A stretch of 64,000 bases of DNA from Plicaturopsis crispa FD-325 SS-3 (GCA_000827205.1 KN832565.1:946278-1010277), one strand, 5' to 3'. Counted from the stretch's first letter, positions 13,482 to 23,444 are shown. Numbers and translations: made by a program. The notes: a model not told the origin generated them from the letters alone.

Positions 13482-13661
13482 AGGATGAGACCCTAGGATC
13501 AGCCGAAATAGCAAAGTTCTGTGCAAAATTTTTACGCGGTAGTTGAATACCGGTAGGGGTTTACGACCCTGACGCCGACATGTAGCGTTTCTGCCACCAT
13601 GCCTAAGTCCTTTCGATGGTAAGCAACACCAGTTGATGGTGTGCTGAGAACTTCCCCACAC

Positions 13662-16076
13662 TTAGTTGGGGCCCTGCTGAGGGTCGTGATCCACGGCCAT
13701 AGCCGCTTGAGAACGCGGTGACCGTGGCGACGCTACGCCGGGGTGCGATGGTTCGGGAGGGGGGTCGTCGGTCAAGAATACCGGCGCGACGAAGCCCGGG
13801 AATGCTCGTATAGCGGTGTGGTATCCGGGAATGCGGCCCTGCATGCGTTGCACCGTCGACTGCAAGTCTGTGAGACCTGCCGTGAACGGTGCCGCGTCGG
13901 TAGGGTGGCGGCCGAGGCGCATGTTGCGACGTGAGCGCGCGTAACGCTCGATGCCCACGTAAAGGGGTAGTTGGGGGTCGCCGCCGTGCATGCGGATCCA
14001 GAAGGCGATGTGGGCATAATTCGCGTTTGACGCGTCGATTGGGTAGGGAGCCGGAGTCAAGCCGCCCAGCGGGTATTGCCCCTGTGCGACTATCCATCCG
14101 TACAACCCAGGGATAGAGAAAAGCTCGATCGCCTGCTCTCTGAAGAGAGAGTGTTGGCGATCCTGGTTCGAGCTACGAGAATGGGATCCAGGCGGGGTGA
14201 ATAGACGGAGTATGTGGACGGCGTCGACATCCGACATACGCGGGGTCTGCCTTGCTAGCGGACCCGCGGGCAGAGGTAGGATGTCGGGCTCGGCCCTCAC
14301 TCCAATGGGCCACTGGGATGGTGGCACATTGTTGCAATAGTGATAGAACAATGCGTCATTGCTCATCTCACGCAGTGCTGTGATTTCGTTGTCCCCCTCG
14401 ATAGCTATGGCATCGTGGGGGCGCACCGTTGCCGCCGAAGAGCTCGATCCTGCTGTCGACGTAGTCGATGCCGGAGGGCCCACCGGCTGCTGAACGTTGG
14501 CGGGGGAGGGAGTACGCGGCGGGGGGGCGTGGTCATCGGTGCCGGACTGCATTGGCGACGCCCCACCCATCACACGCGTCTGCTCGTCGTTGTACTCCTT
14601 GATCCGCTGACGTTTACCACGCACTTTCGTGCTGGTCTCGTCGGGGGCCAAGGTGTGGCGATTGATGCGGCGCACAGCCGCGTTGCGACGATTGCGACCA
14701 TCCTGGCAGTACTTTTTGTACCACCGGAATAGCTGCTTGGCCGCAACATCGCCACCCACGGCCTGGCGATACAGTTCCGCGCCTTCGCGTTCTGTAACCA
14801 TGGGGGCGTCAGCCCACTTGCCCAGCTCGCTCCGCGGAAGTGGTTCCAGCGGCACGAGCGGGGTTTTGTTGCGCCTTGTCCAAGCCTGTTGGACGCGCGC
14901 ATTCTCCTTGAGCTCCGGGTTCATGCGCGCGTCGTCCGAGACGTAATCGTCGTCGGGGTACGAGTCCTCGCCGTCGTCGTCGTCATCATCGGTGGCGATC
15001 ATGTCGCGCCGCGAGGCTTCGTCCCGAGCGATGCGTTCCGCGTTCCGGGAGCCAGACGAACCCGCGGTGTGAGCAGGGCTCTGCACCGACGACGTCGCTG
15101 GTCCGGAGGGGACGCCTGAAGCGTAGGGCACGCGCGGGCCAAATGGCCCCACAGAGGTGGCCAGCGGGGCTGAGGGAGCATGCTGGGAGCTCGACAGCCC
15201 TTGGGCTGACGAACTCGCGGCCGCCCGTGTACTCGCCGAGTGCGGTTGCGACGCCATCTGTGCTGCCCATTGGTTCAGCCCAGGGGTCGGCGCAATCGGT
15301 CCAAACGACTGCTGAGGGGGCTCGGGGGAGTGGCGAGCCTTTTTGCCCTTCCAACCGTTGTCGGGGGCGGATATGGCCGCGGGGCCCTTTGGCTGCTGCC
15401 GTCGATTAGACTGGCCGGAGCGTATGGGGCCCGCTTGCGACTGCCGCGATCCCATGGGGCTTATGGAACGAGGCGGTTGAGGAGGTGGAGGAGGGTACGG
15501 CGACGGTCGGGGGTTCCCACTCGACACCAGCTCTAGCTCGAGTCTGTCGACGTGGGTCGACAGCGTTCGAAGCTTAGCCTCGAGCGTGGTATTGTGGGAT
15601 ACCGCGTCATCCCGCTCCTGCCTCAGTCGGGAAACCATCTGTTGCAGGCGATGGCTACGTAGCCGAGAGGCCTCTAACATCCGGTCCATTTCGGACTCGG
15701 CTGCAGAGGCCCGCTCTGCTTCGCGCCGATCGGCGTCGGGTCCCCCTCCCCTCTCGTGGCGGCCGTCAGGACGCCATGTCGACGCCTCCAAGCCTGCCCC
15801 GGGCGACGCATCACGCATCTCTGCGTCAGGCGCCGCGGGTGCCGGCTGTGGAGCGCCGTACGGCGGATACGCGTACGGGAAGCCGTACGGTGGGTATGCC
15901 GGCGCGGGCGCGTAGGGGCCGCCTCCATGTGGGAACGAGGGCGGCGGTGGGTAGTATTGTGGGGGCGGCCAAACCGGCGCCGCGCCCTGCGGGACGCCAT
16001 ACGACTGGAAGTCGTAGGAGCCCTGCGGGGCCGGTGGGCGCTGGTCGGCCTGGTTGTTTTGCGAGTTGTTGGGCAT
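13662..16076 (-). CDS. Third ORF of the Gypsy element, unknown function, 804 codons
   Basis: An uninterrupted ORF with a true ATG (16074-16076), 283 nt downstream of the pol stop. The first 90 residues are rich in Pro and Tyr (YPPPPSFPHGGGPYAPAP). A predicted coiled coil spans about residues 125-195 (LRQERDDAVSHNTTLEAKL). Low-complexity Ser/Pro sequence and an Asp-rich run (DDDDDDGEDSYPDDDY) follow. A folded-looking C-terminal region contains FWIRMHGGDPQLPLYVGIERYA. I see no membrane segment or signal peptide, so an envelope protein is unlikely, and there is no zinc knuckle. Similar proteins occur near Gypsy elements in mushrooms from memory, without assigned function. How it is expressed is unclear; a separate or spliced transcript is possible. 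Confidence 0.75.
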   Translation of the reverse strand: MPNNSQNNQADQRPPAPQGSYDFQSYGVPQGAAPVWPPPQYYPPPPSFPHGGGPYAPAPAYPPYGFPYAYPPYGAPQPAPAAPDAEMRDASPGAGLEASTWRPDGRHERGGGPDADRREAERASAAESEMDRMLEASRLRSHRLQQMVSRLRQERDDAVSHNTTLEAKLRTLSTHVDRLELELVSSGNPRPSPYPPPPPQPPRSISPMGSRQSQAGPIRSGQSNRRQQPKGPAAISAPDNGWKGKKARHSPEPPQQSFGPIAPTPGLNQWAAQMASQPHSASTRAAASSSAQGLSSSQHAPSAPLATSVGPFGPRVPYASGVPSGPATSSVQSPAHTAGSSGSRNAERIARDEASRRDMIATDDDDDDGEDSYPDDDYVSDDARMNPELKENARVQQAWTRRNKTPLVPLEPLPRSELGKWADAPMVTEREGAELYRQAVGGDVAAKQLFRWYKKYCQDGRNRRNAAVRRINRHTLAPDETSTKVRGKRQRIKEYNDEQTRVMGGASPMQSGTDDHAPPPRTPSPANVQQPVGPPASTTSTAGSSSSAATVRPHDAIAIEGDNEITALREMSNDALFYHYCNNVPPSQWPIGVRAEPDILPLPAGPLARQTPRMSDVDAVHILRLFTPPGSHSRSSNQDRQHSLFREQAIELFSIPGLYGWIVAQGQYPLGGLTPAPYPIDASNANYAHIAFWIRMHGGDPQLPLYVGIERYARSRRNMRLGRHPTDAAPFTAGLTDLQSTVQRMQGRIPGYHTAIRAFPGFVAPVFLTDDPPPEPSHPGVASPRSPRSQAAMAVDHDPQQGPN

Positions 16077-16358
16077 TGTGCTGGTGCAGACGCAAAGCGG
16101 CGGCGGTGGTGTGGTGGGAGTAGGAAGGAGAGGACAAAAAATGGCGAGGATATTAAGGGCTCGAAGTGAAAACTTCGAGCGCTTAAACTCTCCATTGTCT
16201 CGGGTCCGATCGAATTCCGCAACAATGCCGAGTCGATGCCGCGGCCTGGGCTGCGGTTATCACCGGCACGTCACCTGATCCACATGACCGAACGCGACGC
16301 GACTTAAGTGTGCGGAAGCTGTCTCTCGCATAGCACCTGTCGTGCATCGTTAGCTACC

Positions 16359-19300
16359 TCATTTCGAGGCAGCTTTGCGCGGCAGCTTCTGCCACTTGTC
16401 GACCCCCATTAATTCCAGATAATCATCGAGCGCCGACAGTTCATCGCAGCTCGATAATGGCTCCCAGCTATGGTCGCCGTGAATCCAGTGTATTAAGAAT
16501 GTGATTTTCTTGCCCACCCACTGATGGCCGGCTATTTCTTGGACCCGCCACTCCTCATCGTCAGGAGTGCCGAAGTCGTAGGGTTTACGAGATTCTCGGC
16601 CCGGGAATAGCAAGTCATCATTGGGCTCGAACGCGCGCAGAAGGTTCTCGTGAAATGTGGGGTGTATACGGCGAGCAGTCATCTCCGCAGGCAGGTCTAG
16701 CGTATACGTAGACGTCTCCGGAAATGCCGCAGCCACCGTGTACGGGCCAATGTATTTCGGCGCGAGCTTTCGCGCGCGATCCTTCGGCAAGTTCAAGTTC
16801 ACGGTGGACAAATAAACTTTGTCCCCCACAGAAAATGGCGCGATCACCGCTCTGCGCTTGTTAGCCTGAACGGTGGACCGCACGCGTGCCTCTATAATTG
16901 AGTCATGCGCCATTTCGAGGTGCATACGAGCCCGGAGTGCGAATTCGCGAACTCCTGGGTACTTCGCATCGGCGTCGCGAAATGGGGCCATACGGGGCAT
17001 GTGGCCGTAGTTCAGTTCAAATGGAGCGAATCCCGTTGAACTGCTAATGCTCGAGTTAATTGCAAATTCGGCCAGTGGTATCATGTCCAACCAGTCCGAT
17101 TGGTCGGACTTGACCATAGATCGCAGTATCTGGCCCACATTACGGATGGCGCGCTCTGACGCCCCGTCCGTTTGTGGGTGAAATGACGTGGACATCAGTA
17201 GTTTCGTGCCCGTGAGTCGGTGAAGTTCCTGCCAAAATTTGGCCGTGAACTTAGCGTCTCTATCGGACACGATACTCTCTGGGATCCCATGCAGTCGTAC
17301 AATATCCCGCAGGTAAAACTGGGCCAGTTCAGCGGACGTGTTGCGCACGCTAAGGGGCACCAGGTGTACCATGCTGGTTAGCCTGCAGATGACCACCCAC
17401 AAGTAATCAAATCCTCCGGAAGGCGGGAAGGGGCCCACGAAATCCATGCCGACGGACCGCCAGGGTTCCACCGGTATGGGCATCGAGTGCAATAGGCCCG
17501 CCTTCGGTTGATTGCTCGTCTTGGATGTCAGACAAGTTTCGCAGGATATGCAAAACTTTTCGATGTCCTTCCCGATACGAGGCCACCAGTACCAGCGCCG
17601 GATGTACTCCGACGTCTTCTGGTACCCAAAGTGGCCGAGAATCTGGTGAGCTTCCGATATAATAATCTCCTGCAGCGTCCTCTTGCCATTCAACGATCGC
17701 GGCACGCATAAACACTCAGAGCCAAGTCGGCTCTTAGTGTATATGAGGCCATGAGCGACTCGGAATGAGGGGAACGCTGCCGGGTTTGCGATTATCTTGG
17801 AGAACAAGTTATCGATAGCGTACCCAGCCTTAATGGCCGGCAGGACCGTCACGTCGCCCTCAATTCGAGGACGCAGTGCTGGGCCTGCTTGCAGAGCGTC
17901 GGCTAAGCTGATATGGCCATCGGTGTGTGGTACTGCCCGTACCGCGCTAGCGGCTAACTCATCGGCTTCCAGTACTCGGGCCTCAACGCCTTCGAGTACT
18001 CGTCGCGCATGTATGTCAGCCGTTGGCAAGCGGGTGCGCAGTATCTCATCGCGTCGTATACCTGGCAGATCCTCGAGATCGGGGTCCAGGCGCACATCGG
18101 CGTTCACATAGTGCTCCATCGGCTGAACCTCGTCGGCTCTGTCGTTCTCGTAGTATCGAGACAGGCAGTCCGCGACTTTATTTATTTCACCAGGGATGTG
18201 CGTGATCTCGAAGTCGAATGGGGAGAGGTACTCGTCCCATCTGACTAATCGACCATTGCGCCCATCCCGTGCGACCGTTTTTATTGTCGTCAGTGCCTCA
18301 TGGTCGGTGACGATGTGGAACTTCCGACCAATCAATTTATCCTCCCATTTCAGCAGCGCCTCGATAACTCCCAACGCCTCGTGCTCGTATGTCTTGTACG
18401 AACGCTGAGCCGCAGTGAATTTCTTGGACATGAACCCCGCCGGGCGACAATTACGCCAGTCGGGGCCTTGACCATAGAAGGCGCCGGTCCCATACGGACA
18501 TGCGTCGACTACCACCCAGATGGGATCAGGGTTCTTAGGGTCAATAGGTCGCAAGATCGGTGTCTTACGAGCTATGTCCTTTATCCTGTCCATACACACT
18601 TGGTGGAACGCGCGCCATTGAAACGGCTGGCCGTTGCGGCACATCGTCTCCAGGGACGATGTATAAGCCGATACGTCCGGCATGAAGTGCGCAATGTATT
18701 GCACGAGACCAACAAATCGTTGGACTTCGTTCAACGACCGCGGGGCTCGCCATTCAAGAATGCGCGCCATTTTGTCGCTGTCGGCATGCAGGCCGGCATC
18801 GTCAATAACGTGCCCAAGGCAGTCCATTCTCTCCGAATATATATCACATTTCTTCCGGCTAAGGTGAAGTCCCTCGCGCTGGAGAATATCCGATATAATT
18901 CGCAGATGTCGTTCATGATCCTCGATGCTATCTGAGTATATGAAGATATCATCGAGGTATACATGTACGAAGTCGGACAGGTATTCACGGAATAGCCAGG
19001 TCATCAGGCGCTGGAACGTAGCAGGGGCGTTACAATCACCCTGCTGCATTACATGCGAGATGGCCGTGCCAAACGTTGTAGCGAATGCCGTCTTCCACAC
19101 ATCATCAGGATTGACACGAATTTGTTCGTAGGCGTCCGACATATCGATTTTGGATCGATATTTCGCTCGCGCTACGTCCATTCGTATCTGATCCTGGTCG
19201 GGAAATGGGGTGACGTCCTTGAACGTGTTATCGTTGCGCTGTCGCGCATCGACGACCGTCCTCAGTCCGCCGTCCTTCTTGGGGATACACAAGAGGGGTG

Positions 19301-19907
19301 CGCACTGAGAGGCAGGCTTCATTTCCCACCAACCCGCGTCCACATAGCGATTCATTTTATCGCGAAGTGGCTGTTTGAGGGCGTCAGGACACCTAGGTAA
19401 ATGGTACGTGTACCTCGCGTTCTCGTCGATGAGTGGTATGTTGTGCACCACATCTCGCAGAGGCGGGAGTTCCAGAGGTAACGGTCCTAGTATATCTGCG
19501 CATCGCTCAAACCAGCGGGCGCGAAGCCCAGGTATTTCAGGCGCTGAGTACGTTATACGCTCCCCGCGCTGAACTGCCTGTGCTCGCAATTCCGCTATAA
19601 ATGCTTCGTTCAACCCATACGGGTCTTCGTGACCGAACACATCCCTCGGCACCTCAAATTGAGTGTGCTGTGTGGGCGGTGCCGGTTCCGCGATGACAGG
19701 TATTTGGGCGGCTGTCGCCTGAGTCCTCGATCCGTGGAATCGTGGAATGGTATCATACGATGCTCCGGGCACCGCATTTTTGCTAGTCAACTCATCGGCG
19801 ATGAGTTCATCTAGCAATATTTCCGCGTCGTCGTTTTTCTTCACCGGGTCATCGGCTGCATCGGGGACGTCCTCCACCGATGCTCGCCGGGAGCGCGCGG
19901 GCTCCAC
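16359..19907 (-). CDS. Gypsy Pol: reverse transcriptase, RNase H, integrase, chromodomain
   Basis: An open frame of 1,182 codons. Reverse transcriptase covers about residues 190-370, with the catalytic YLDD in VYLDDIFIYS. RNase H covers about 450-570 (VVVDACPYGTGAFYG, HEALGVIEAL, VTDHEALTT). The integrase has an HHCC finger near 750-800 (HFGYQK...CETCLTSK) and a DDE core with MDFVG, SDRDAKF and TDGASERAIR. A chromodomain-like end reads FLIHWIHGDHSWEP, marking a chromovirus. The frame is the same as gag, separated from it by one TGA (19932-19934). The codon at 19907 is GTG and the first Met codon is about 185 residues in, so Pol is probably made as a Gag-Pol fusion. Confidence 0.95.
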   Translation of the reverse strand: MEPARSRRASVEDVPDAADDPVKKNDDAEILLDELIADELTSKNAVPGASYDTIPRFHGSRTQATAAQIPVIAEPAPPTQHTQFEVPRDVFGHEDPYGLNEAFIAELRAQAVQRGERITYSAPEIPGLRARWFERCADILGPLPLELPPLRDVVHNIPLIDENARYTYHLPRCPDALKQPLRDKMNRYVDAGWWEMKPASQCAPLLCIPKKDGGLRTVVDARQRNDNTFKDVTPFPDQDQIRMDVARAKYRSKIDMSDAYEQIRVNPDDVWKTAFATTFGTAISHVMQQGDCNAPATFQRLMTWLFREYLSDFVHVYLDDIFIYSDSIEDHERHLRIISDILQREGLHLSRKKCDIYSERMDCLGHVIDDAGLHADSDKMARILEWRAPRSLNEVQRFVGLVQYIAHFMPDVSAYTSSLETMCRNGQPFQWRAFHQVCMDRIKDIARKTPILRPIDPKNPDPIWVVVDACPYGTGAFYGQGPDWRNCRPAGFMSKKFTAAQRSYKTYEHEALGVIEALLKWEDKLIGRKFHIVTDHEALTTIKTVARDGRNGRLVRWDEYLSPFDFEITHIPGEINKVADCLSRYYENDRADEVQPMEHYVNADVRLDPDLEDLPGIRRDEILRTRLPTADIHARRVLEGVEARVLEADELAASAVRAVPHTDGHISLADALQAGPALRPRIEGDVTVLPAIKAGYAIDNLFSKIIANPAAFPSFRVAHGLIYTKSRLGSECLCVPRSLNGKRTLQEIIISEAHQILGHFGYQKTSEYIRRWYWWPRIGKDIEKFCISCETCLTSKTSNQPKAGLLHSMPIPVEPWRSVGMDFVGPFPPSGGFDYLWVVICRLTSMVHLVPLSVRNTSAELAQFYLRDIVRLHGIPESIVSDRDAKFTAKFWQELHRLTGTKLLMSTSFHPQTDGASERAIRNVGQILRSMVKSDQSDWLDMIPLAEFAINSSISSSTGFAPFELNYGHMPRMAPFRDADAKYPGVREFALRARMHLEMAHDSIIEARVRSTVQANKRRAVIAPFSVGDKVYLSTVNLNLPKDRARKLAPKYIGPYTVAAAFPETSTYTLDLPAEMTARRIHPTFHENLLRAFEPNDDLLFPGRESRKPYDFGTPDDEEWRVQEIAGHQWVGKKITFLIHWIHGDHSWEPLSSCDELSALDDYLELMGVDKWQKLPRKAASK

Positions 19908-19931
19908 TTTAGTCGAGACCGCGCCGTCCCG

Positions 19932-22900
19932 TCAAGCCGACGCTGGTCGCTCTGGCGCCTCCACGTCCCAAGGCTTACGAGGAGCAGGGGGCCGCTTAGC
20001 GACAAGTGCGTTTTCTTCGGTGAACGATAGTGTATGTAGCATCACGTCACCAATGCGCACACAGTTGTTCCCGAAGTCCAAGCACACATTGTGCGAGTTC
20101 ATAAAGGGTGTCCCTATGATGCAGTCGTAGCGATCCAAGTTGACTATGTCAAAGTATACTTCCTCGGCAATGCCGCCGAAGTTTACTGGGACCTTGGTGC
20201 CATAACTGATCTTGGAACGGCTACCCACGCAACCCAACTGCAGGGTCACTTGCTCGTCCAGTGTTATGCGTGGTGCTTTCGTCACCCGCGCAAACTCTGG
20301 CGTTATCGAGTCAGTGGTGCTCCCTGAGTCGAACAGCGTGTATGCCTTCACGCCATTTATCTCAACCTCAGCAGCGAGTGTCGTCTGGGATCGACCGTCG
20401 CGGTGAGGTTGCACCGTATCACCGGTGGATTTGCGGCGGCCAACATTGGCTGAATGTACCATGTTCGCGGCGCGAATGTGTACCACCTCGTCGGTAGTCC
20501 GCATTGCACCAATTCGAACATGACGCTCTGGAAGGGGATCGTCGTTGACCGAGTTCGATTCCTGTTCGGATTCGTACTGGGATCCCCCCCATGAGTTATG
20601 GTCCTCGTCTTCAAATTCCCGCTCGTATTCTTCCCCAGTGTCCACGTCGACTAGTCGCTGAGCGTTTAGTCGACGTGTACCCGGTACTACCCGCTGACTG
20701 TACTTGGGGCACTTGGGGTCATTAGCGTAGTGACCCCGAATCCCGCATGTAAAGCAGTCGATGTTTGTCGCATCCCGAGGTGGGCGCTTAGTGAACTCAC
20801 GGGTAGCCGAAGGCTGGGCCGGAGTCGCTGTCGGTTTCGCCAGCGCATCCGCAGCCGCGTTGCCGTCCGGTCGAACACGGGTCACAGGAACAAATCTAGT
20901 TCCAGAGGTCGAGGGTAGGGCCCCACTCACCGTACTCCTAGACGAGCGGAGTAGCGGTATGGACTGCTCAATCTGCCGAGCATTCAGGCGTAGGTCATCC
21001 AAGTCCGAATGCTCCGCCGACAGCCCTCGATGCTCGATCAGTTTATTATATATCGACGTCGGGAGTCCAGCCATAAAACGACTGCGCAGCATGTACTCCC
21101 CTGGGTATTCCACCATTCGGGAGGCATACTTGAGCAGCGTAGTATAGAATCCGTCAACGCCGAGCGCGGCGGTGTACTTGCATGCGTCAAAGTCGTCTGA
21201 CGCCTGCTTAGCCGTCGCGCTGTTGACGAATCGCCGCAGCATCATGCATATAAGTTCGGGGAACTTGATGATCCGCGGGCGAAGTCTCGGGTTGAGTACT
21301 TCACGCGTGAGCCACTCGCTGGCGTTACCCGTCAGGAAATTCGCGAGCAAGTCACTCCGGATCTGATCACAAGCGTCACCACACAGGTTATGGCTTCGCA
21401 GCCACGCCAAGTATGAGGACAACCAGGATATGAACGTGTCATAGTTGTCACTTCCGTCGTACGATGGAGGATCTTTCAACTTGGGTTGCTTGGCGCCCGA
21501 TGGTAAGGGCGCCAGTGCATGCCCAACTTGAAGATCTATCATGTCACGGATGTCTTCCAATAACGATGCGTGATGTTCCACATAAGATGTCTCGTCGCGA
21601 GTGCTGCGGCCGGCTTTCGTTATGCTCGAGCCTGCCCTAGCACTCGTATCATCCGGACGATAGTATGGGTACGACGCTCGCTGAGATACACTGCTACTAG
21701 TCACGGGTTGTTGCCCGCGAATGTAATCGCGTTCATCGCGGCTGTATTCAATCCCGTCTGGTAGAGGGGATGGAGTACGATTATCCGCGAATCTCACCGC
21801 GGCCGAAGTTGCTCTTCTACTAGTTTGCGACTCCGCCCGCCGGGCGTTCGTGTTGCTGCGTCCCCAAGATTCCCGCGATTGCGCGGCCATCTTGTGGGCG
21901 GCATCTACACGTCCTTGAAATTGTTCAATAGTTTCTGCAGGTCCCCTGGGAGCTACTTCTCGGTCAATCTCCTCTCGCAACCCCGGGGAGCGATCAATAA
22001 TCACATCCGCGGTTGGGGTAGGCGATCGCTCAATGATAGCCGCTACCGGGTGAACCGGCTGGTGTTGTGGCAGTTTGCCTGAGAACAGCAGTCGCAGTGA
22101 GCGCTCAGTTTCACCGGATTCCCTGAGATGACGCAACGTGTCGTCGATCGCCCTATTGGTGCGAGACTTCAGGTCGTTGATCTCAAGGTTAGTGTCACTG
22201 AGAGCTTGGTATACGCCACGCATATTGCTCTCGACTTTGGAGACGATAGCACCATGCGTGGAGTGTAGTTGAGCCGACGTACGGAGATGACGACGCAAGA
22301 ACGATTGATCATTAGACACTTGTTTAAGTGCGCTACGCTGATCCTCGTTGAGCGACTGCCAGAGCTCCGCCAGTCGAGGGGACAAAGCGTCCGTCTCAGA
22401 TGTTTCGCCATATTCCTCAGCAGGTCTACTCACCCCGAGGTCCGGTGCTAGCGAGTTTCCTCGTCCAGCTAACGGCGACGGCGGGGTGGTCAGTACCTCA
22501 CGACTAGCGCGGGTATTGGACCTGTCCAGGTGAGGTGGCGAATCGTATTGCGAGATGTCTCGTCGACCAGTCGGGGGTGTACGAATCGTCCCGTGTTCGT
22601 GCGTTGAACTACCCGTAATCGGGTAGTTCGTACTCGATATCGGTGACTCTTGCACACTCATGGTTTCCTCGATCGTCGACAGTGTGGGCCGTACCGCCTG
22701 TGGCTGGTACGGGGTACTGCTGTACGGCTCGCGGGACATCGCTGACTGCATGTACAAGTTCGTACCTGCCGTCGCCGGTGCCTCCGTGCTCTGGTCAAAC
22801 AGTTCTGGTCGCTGGTCCGAATTCAGACCAGAGGCCATCCCTGCTTGTCGCCGAGATGGGGGTTCGTCCGACTGCAATGACCGTCGCCAATTGCCTTCAG

Positions 22901-23117
22901 ATCCTTGCCTCGCGTGCTCGGTCTCTTCAGGAGACTCCGCGTGGCGAGGATGGGTTAAATTTGATGAGAAAGCGCCCGAGGCTGCAGCCGTTCGGGCGCT
23001 ATCGCCATTTTGGGAGTCATCAGCTTCTCCCGCGGCCTCGGGGAACGCGCGTGTCGCGCCTCGAGGCTCGCGGCCAAGTTGCTGTCCCTCGGGGTTCGTT
23101 CTAGGAGATTCGGGCAT
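19932..23117 (-). CDS. Gypsy Gag with zinc knuckle and retropepsin-like protease
   Basis: The frame is open from 23192, but the first ATG is 23115-23117 (MPESPRTNPEGQQLG), so this start is chosen. A helical region lies near 22100-22400 (LRTSAQLHSTHGAIV). A retrotransposon Gag domain follows near 21200-21500 (LKDPPSYDGSDNYDTFISWL). A CCHC zinc knuckle (CFTCGIRGHYANDPKCP) lies near 20705-20757. A retropepsin-like domain with the active-site motif FDSGST lies near 20320-20340. The gene stops at TGA 19932-19934, followed on the coding strand by CGG and an open frame into pol. Confidence 0.92.
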   Translation of the reverse strand: MPESPRTNPEGQQLGREPRGATRAFPEAAGEADDSQNGDSARTAAASGAFSSNLTHPRHAESPEETEHARQGSEGNWRRSLQSDEPPSRRQAGMASGLNSDQRPELFDQSTEAPATAGTNLYMQSAMSREPYSSTPYQPQAVRPTLSTIEETMSVQESPISSTNYPITGSSTHEHGTIRTPPTGRRDISQYDSPPHLDRSNTRASREVLTTPPSPLAGRGNSLAPDLGVSRPAEEYGETSETDALSPRLAELWQSLNEDQRSALKQVSNDQSFLRRHLRTSAQLHSTHGAIVSKVESNMRGVYQALSDTNLEINDLKSRTNRAIDDTLRHLRESGETERSLRLLFSGKLPQHQPVHPVAAIIERSPTPTADVIIDRSPGLREEIDREVAPRGPAETIEQFQGRVDAAHKMAAQSRESWGRSNTNARRAESQTSRRATSAAVRFADNRTPSPLPDGIEYSRDERDYIRGQQPVTSSSVSQRASYPYYRPDDTSARAGSSITKAGRSTRDETSYVEHHASLLEDIRDMIDLQVGHALAPLPSGAKQPKLKDPPSYDGSDNYDTFISWLSSYLAWLRSHNLCGDACDQIRSDLLANFLTGNASEWLTREVLNPRLRPRIIKFPELICMMLRRFVNSATAKQASDDFDACKYTAALGVDGFYTTLLKYASRMVEYPGEYMLRSRFMAGLPTSIYNKLIEHRGLSAEHSDLDDLRLNARQIEQSIPLLRSSRSTVSGALPSTSGTRFVPVTRVRPDGNAAADALAKPTATPAQPSATREFTKRPPRDATNIDCFTCGIRGHYANDPKCPKYSQRVVPGTRRLNAQRLVDVDTGEEYEREFEDEDHNSWGGSQYESEQESNSVNDDPLPERHVRIGAMRTTDEVVHIRAANMVHSANVGRRKSTGDTVQPHRDGRSQTTLAAEVEINGVKAYTLFDSGSTTDSITPEFARVTKAPRITLDEQVTLQLGCVGSRSKISYGTKVPVNFGGIAEEVYFDIVNLDRYDCIIGTPFMNSHNVCLDFGNNCVRIGDVMLHTLSFTEENALVAKRPPAPRKPWDVEAPERPASA

Positions 23118-23238
23118 GCCGAATCGTGTTTTGGGTGCGTTTGGTGGGTTTTTGTATAATCCAAACGCGATTTGGGCGCTTGTAGAGTCCAAATGTCGAG
23201 TAGAAGCTCGAGTTTTCGAGCAATGGCGTTAAAAAAAG

Positions 23239-23439
23239 TGTTAAGGGGTGATTTAGAGTCCTTAGAATCACACCTGTAGCTTAACGGGTCCAATCTCTAA
23301 ATGATATTAGGATGGATGCGAATGAGCGTAGGTGGATGAGGATGCCCGCATCCGACCCAACGGCTCATGAGCATAACTACAAGCGAACAAATATATGTAA
23401 ATACGCGCCACAGGCGCGCCACGATCCACGTCCGTTACA
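23239..23439 (-). repeat. 5' LTR of the Gypsy element (201 bp)
   Basis: Identical to 13270-13470. Because the element reads leftwards, this copy should contain the promoter. An AT-rich CATATATTT stretch lies inside it on the coding strand. Confidence 0.93.
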
Positions 23440-23444
23440 TTTTG
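23440..23444. repeat. Target-site duplication TTTTG, right of the Gypsy element
   Basis: Second copy of the 5-bp duplication. The DUF6589 reading frame resumes in phase immediately after it. Confidence 0.93.

Larger units (their letters stand above)
13270..23439 (-). mobile_element. Complete Ty3/Gypsy chromovirus-type LTR retrotransposon
   Basis: A 10,170-bp element with two identical 201-bp LTRs (TG...CA ends) and a 5-bp duplication. Its genes read on the minus strand: gag with zinc knuckle and protease, then pol (reverse transcriptase, RNase H, integrase, chromodomain), then a third large ORF. A purine-rich tract on the coding strand abuts the 3' LTR at 13471-13481, confirming the orientation. 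No typical TGG-starting primer-binding site follows the 5' LTR; the coding strand there reads CTTTTTTTAACGCC. All three ORFs are open and the LTRs carry no differences, so the insertion is recent. It sits inside the DUF6589 coding sequence. Confidence 0.95.

Noticed and set aside
13343-13546. 67-codon ORF MDANERRWMRMPAS, also present at 23312
   Set aside because: It lies inside the LTR and repeats because the LTR does; it is not a gene.
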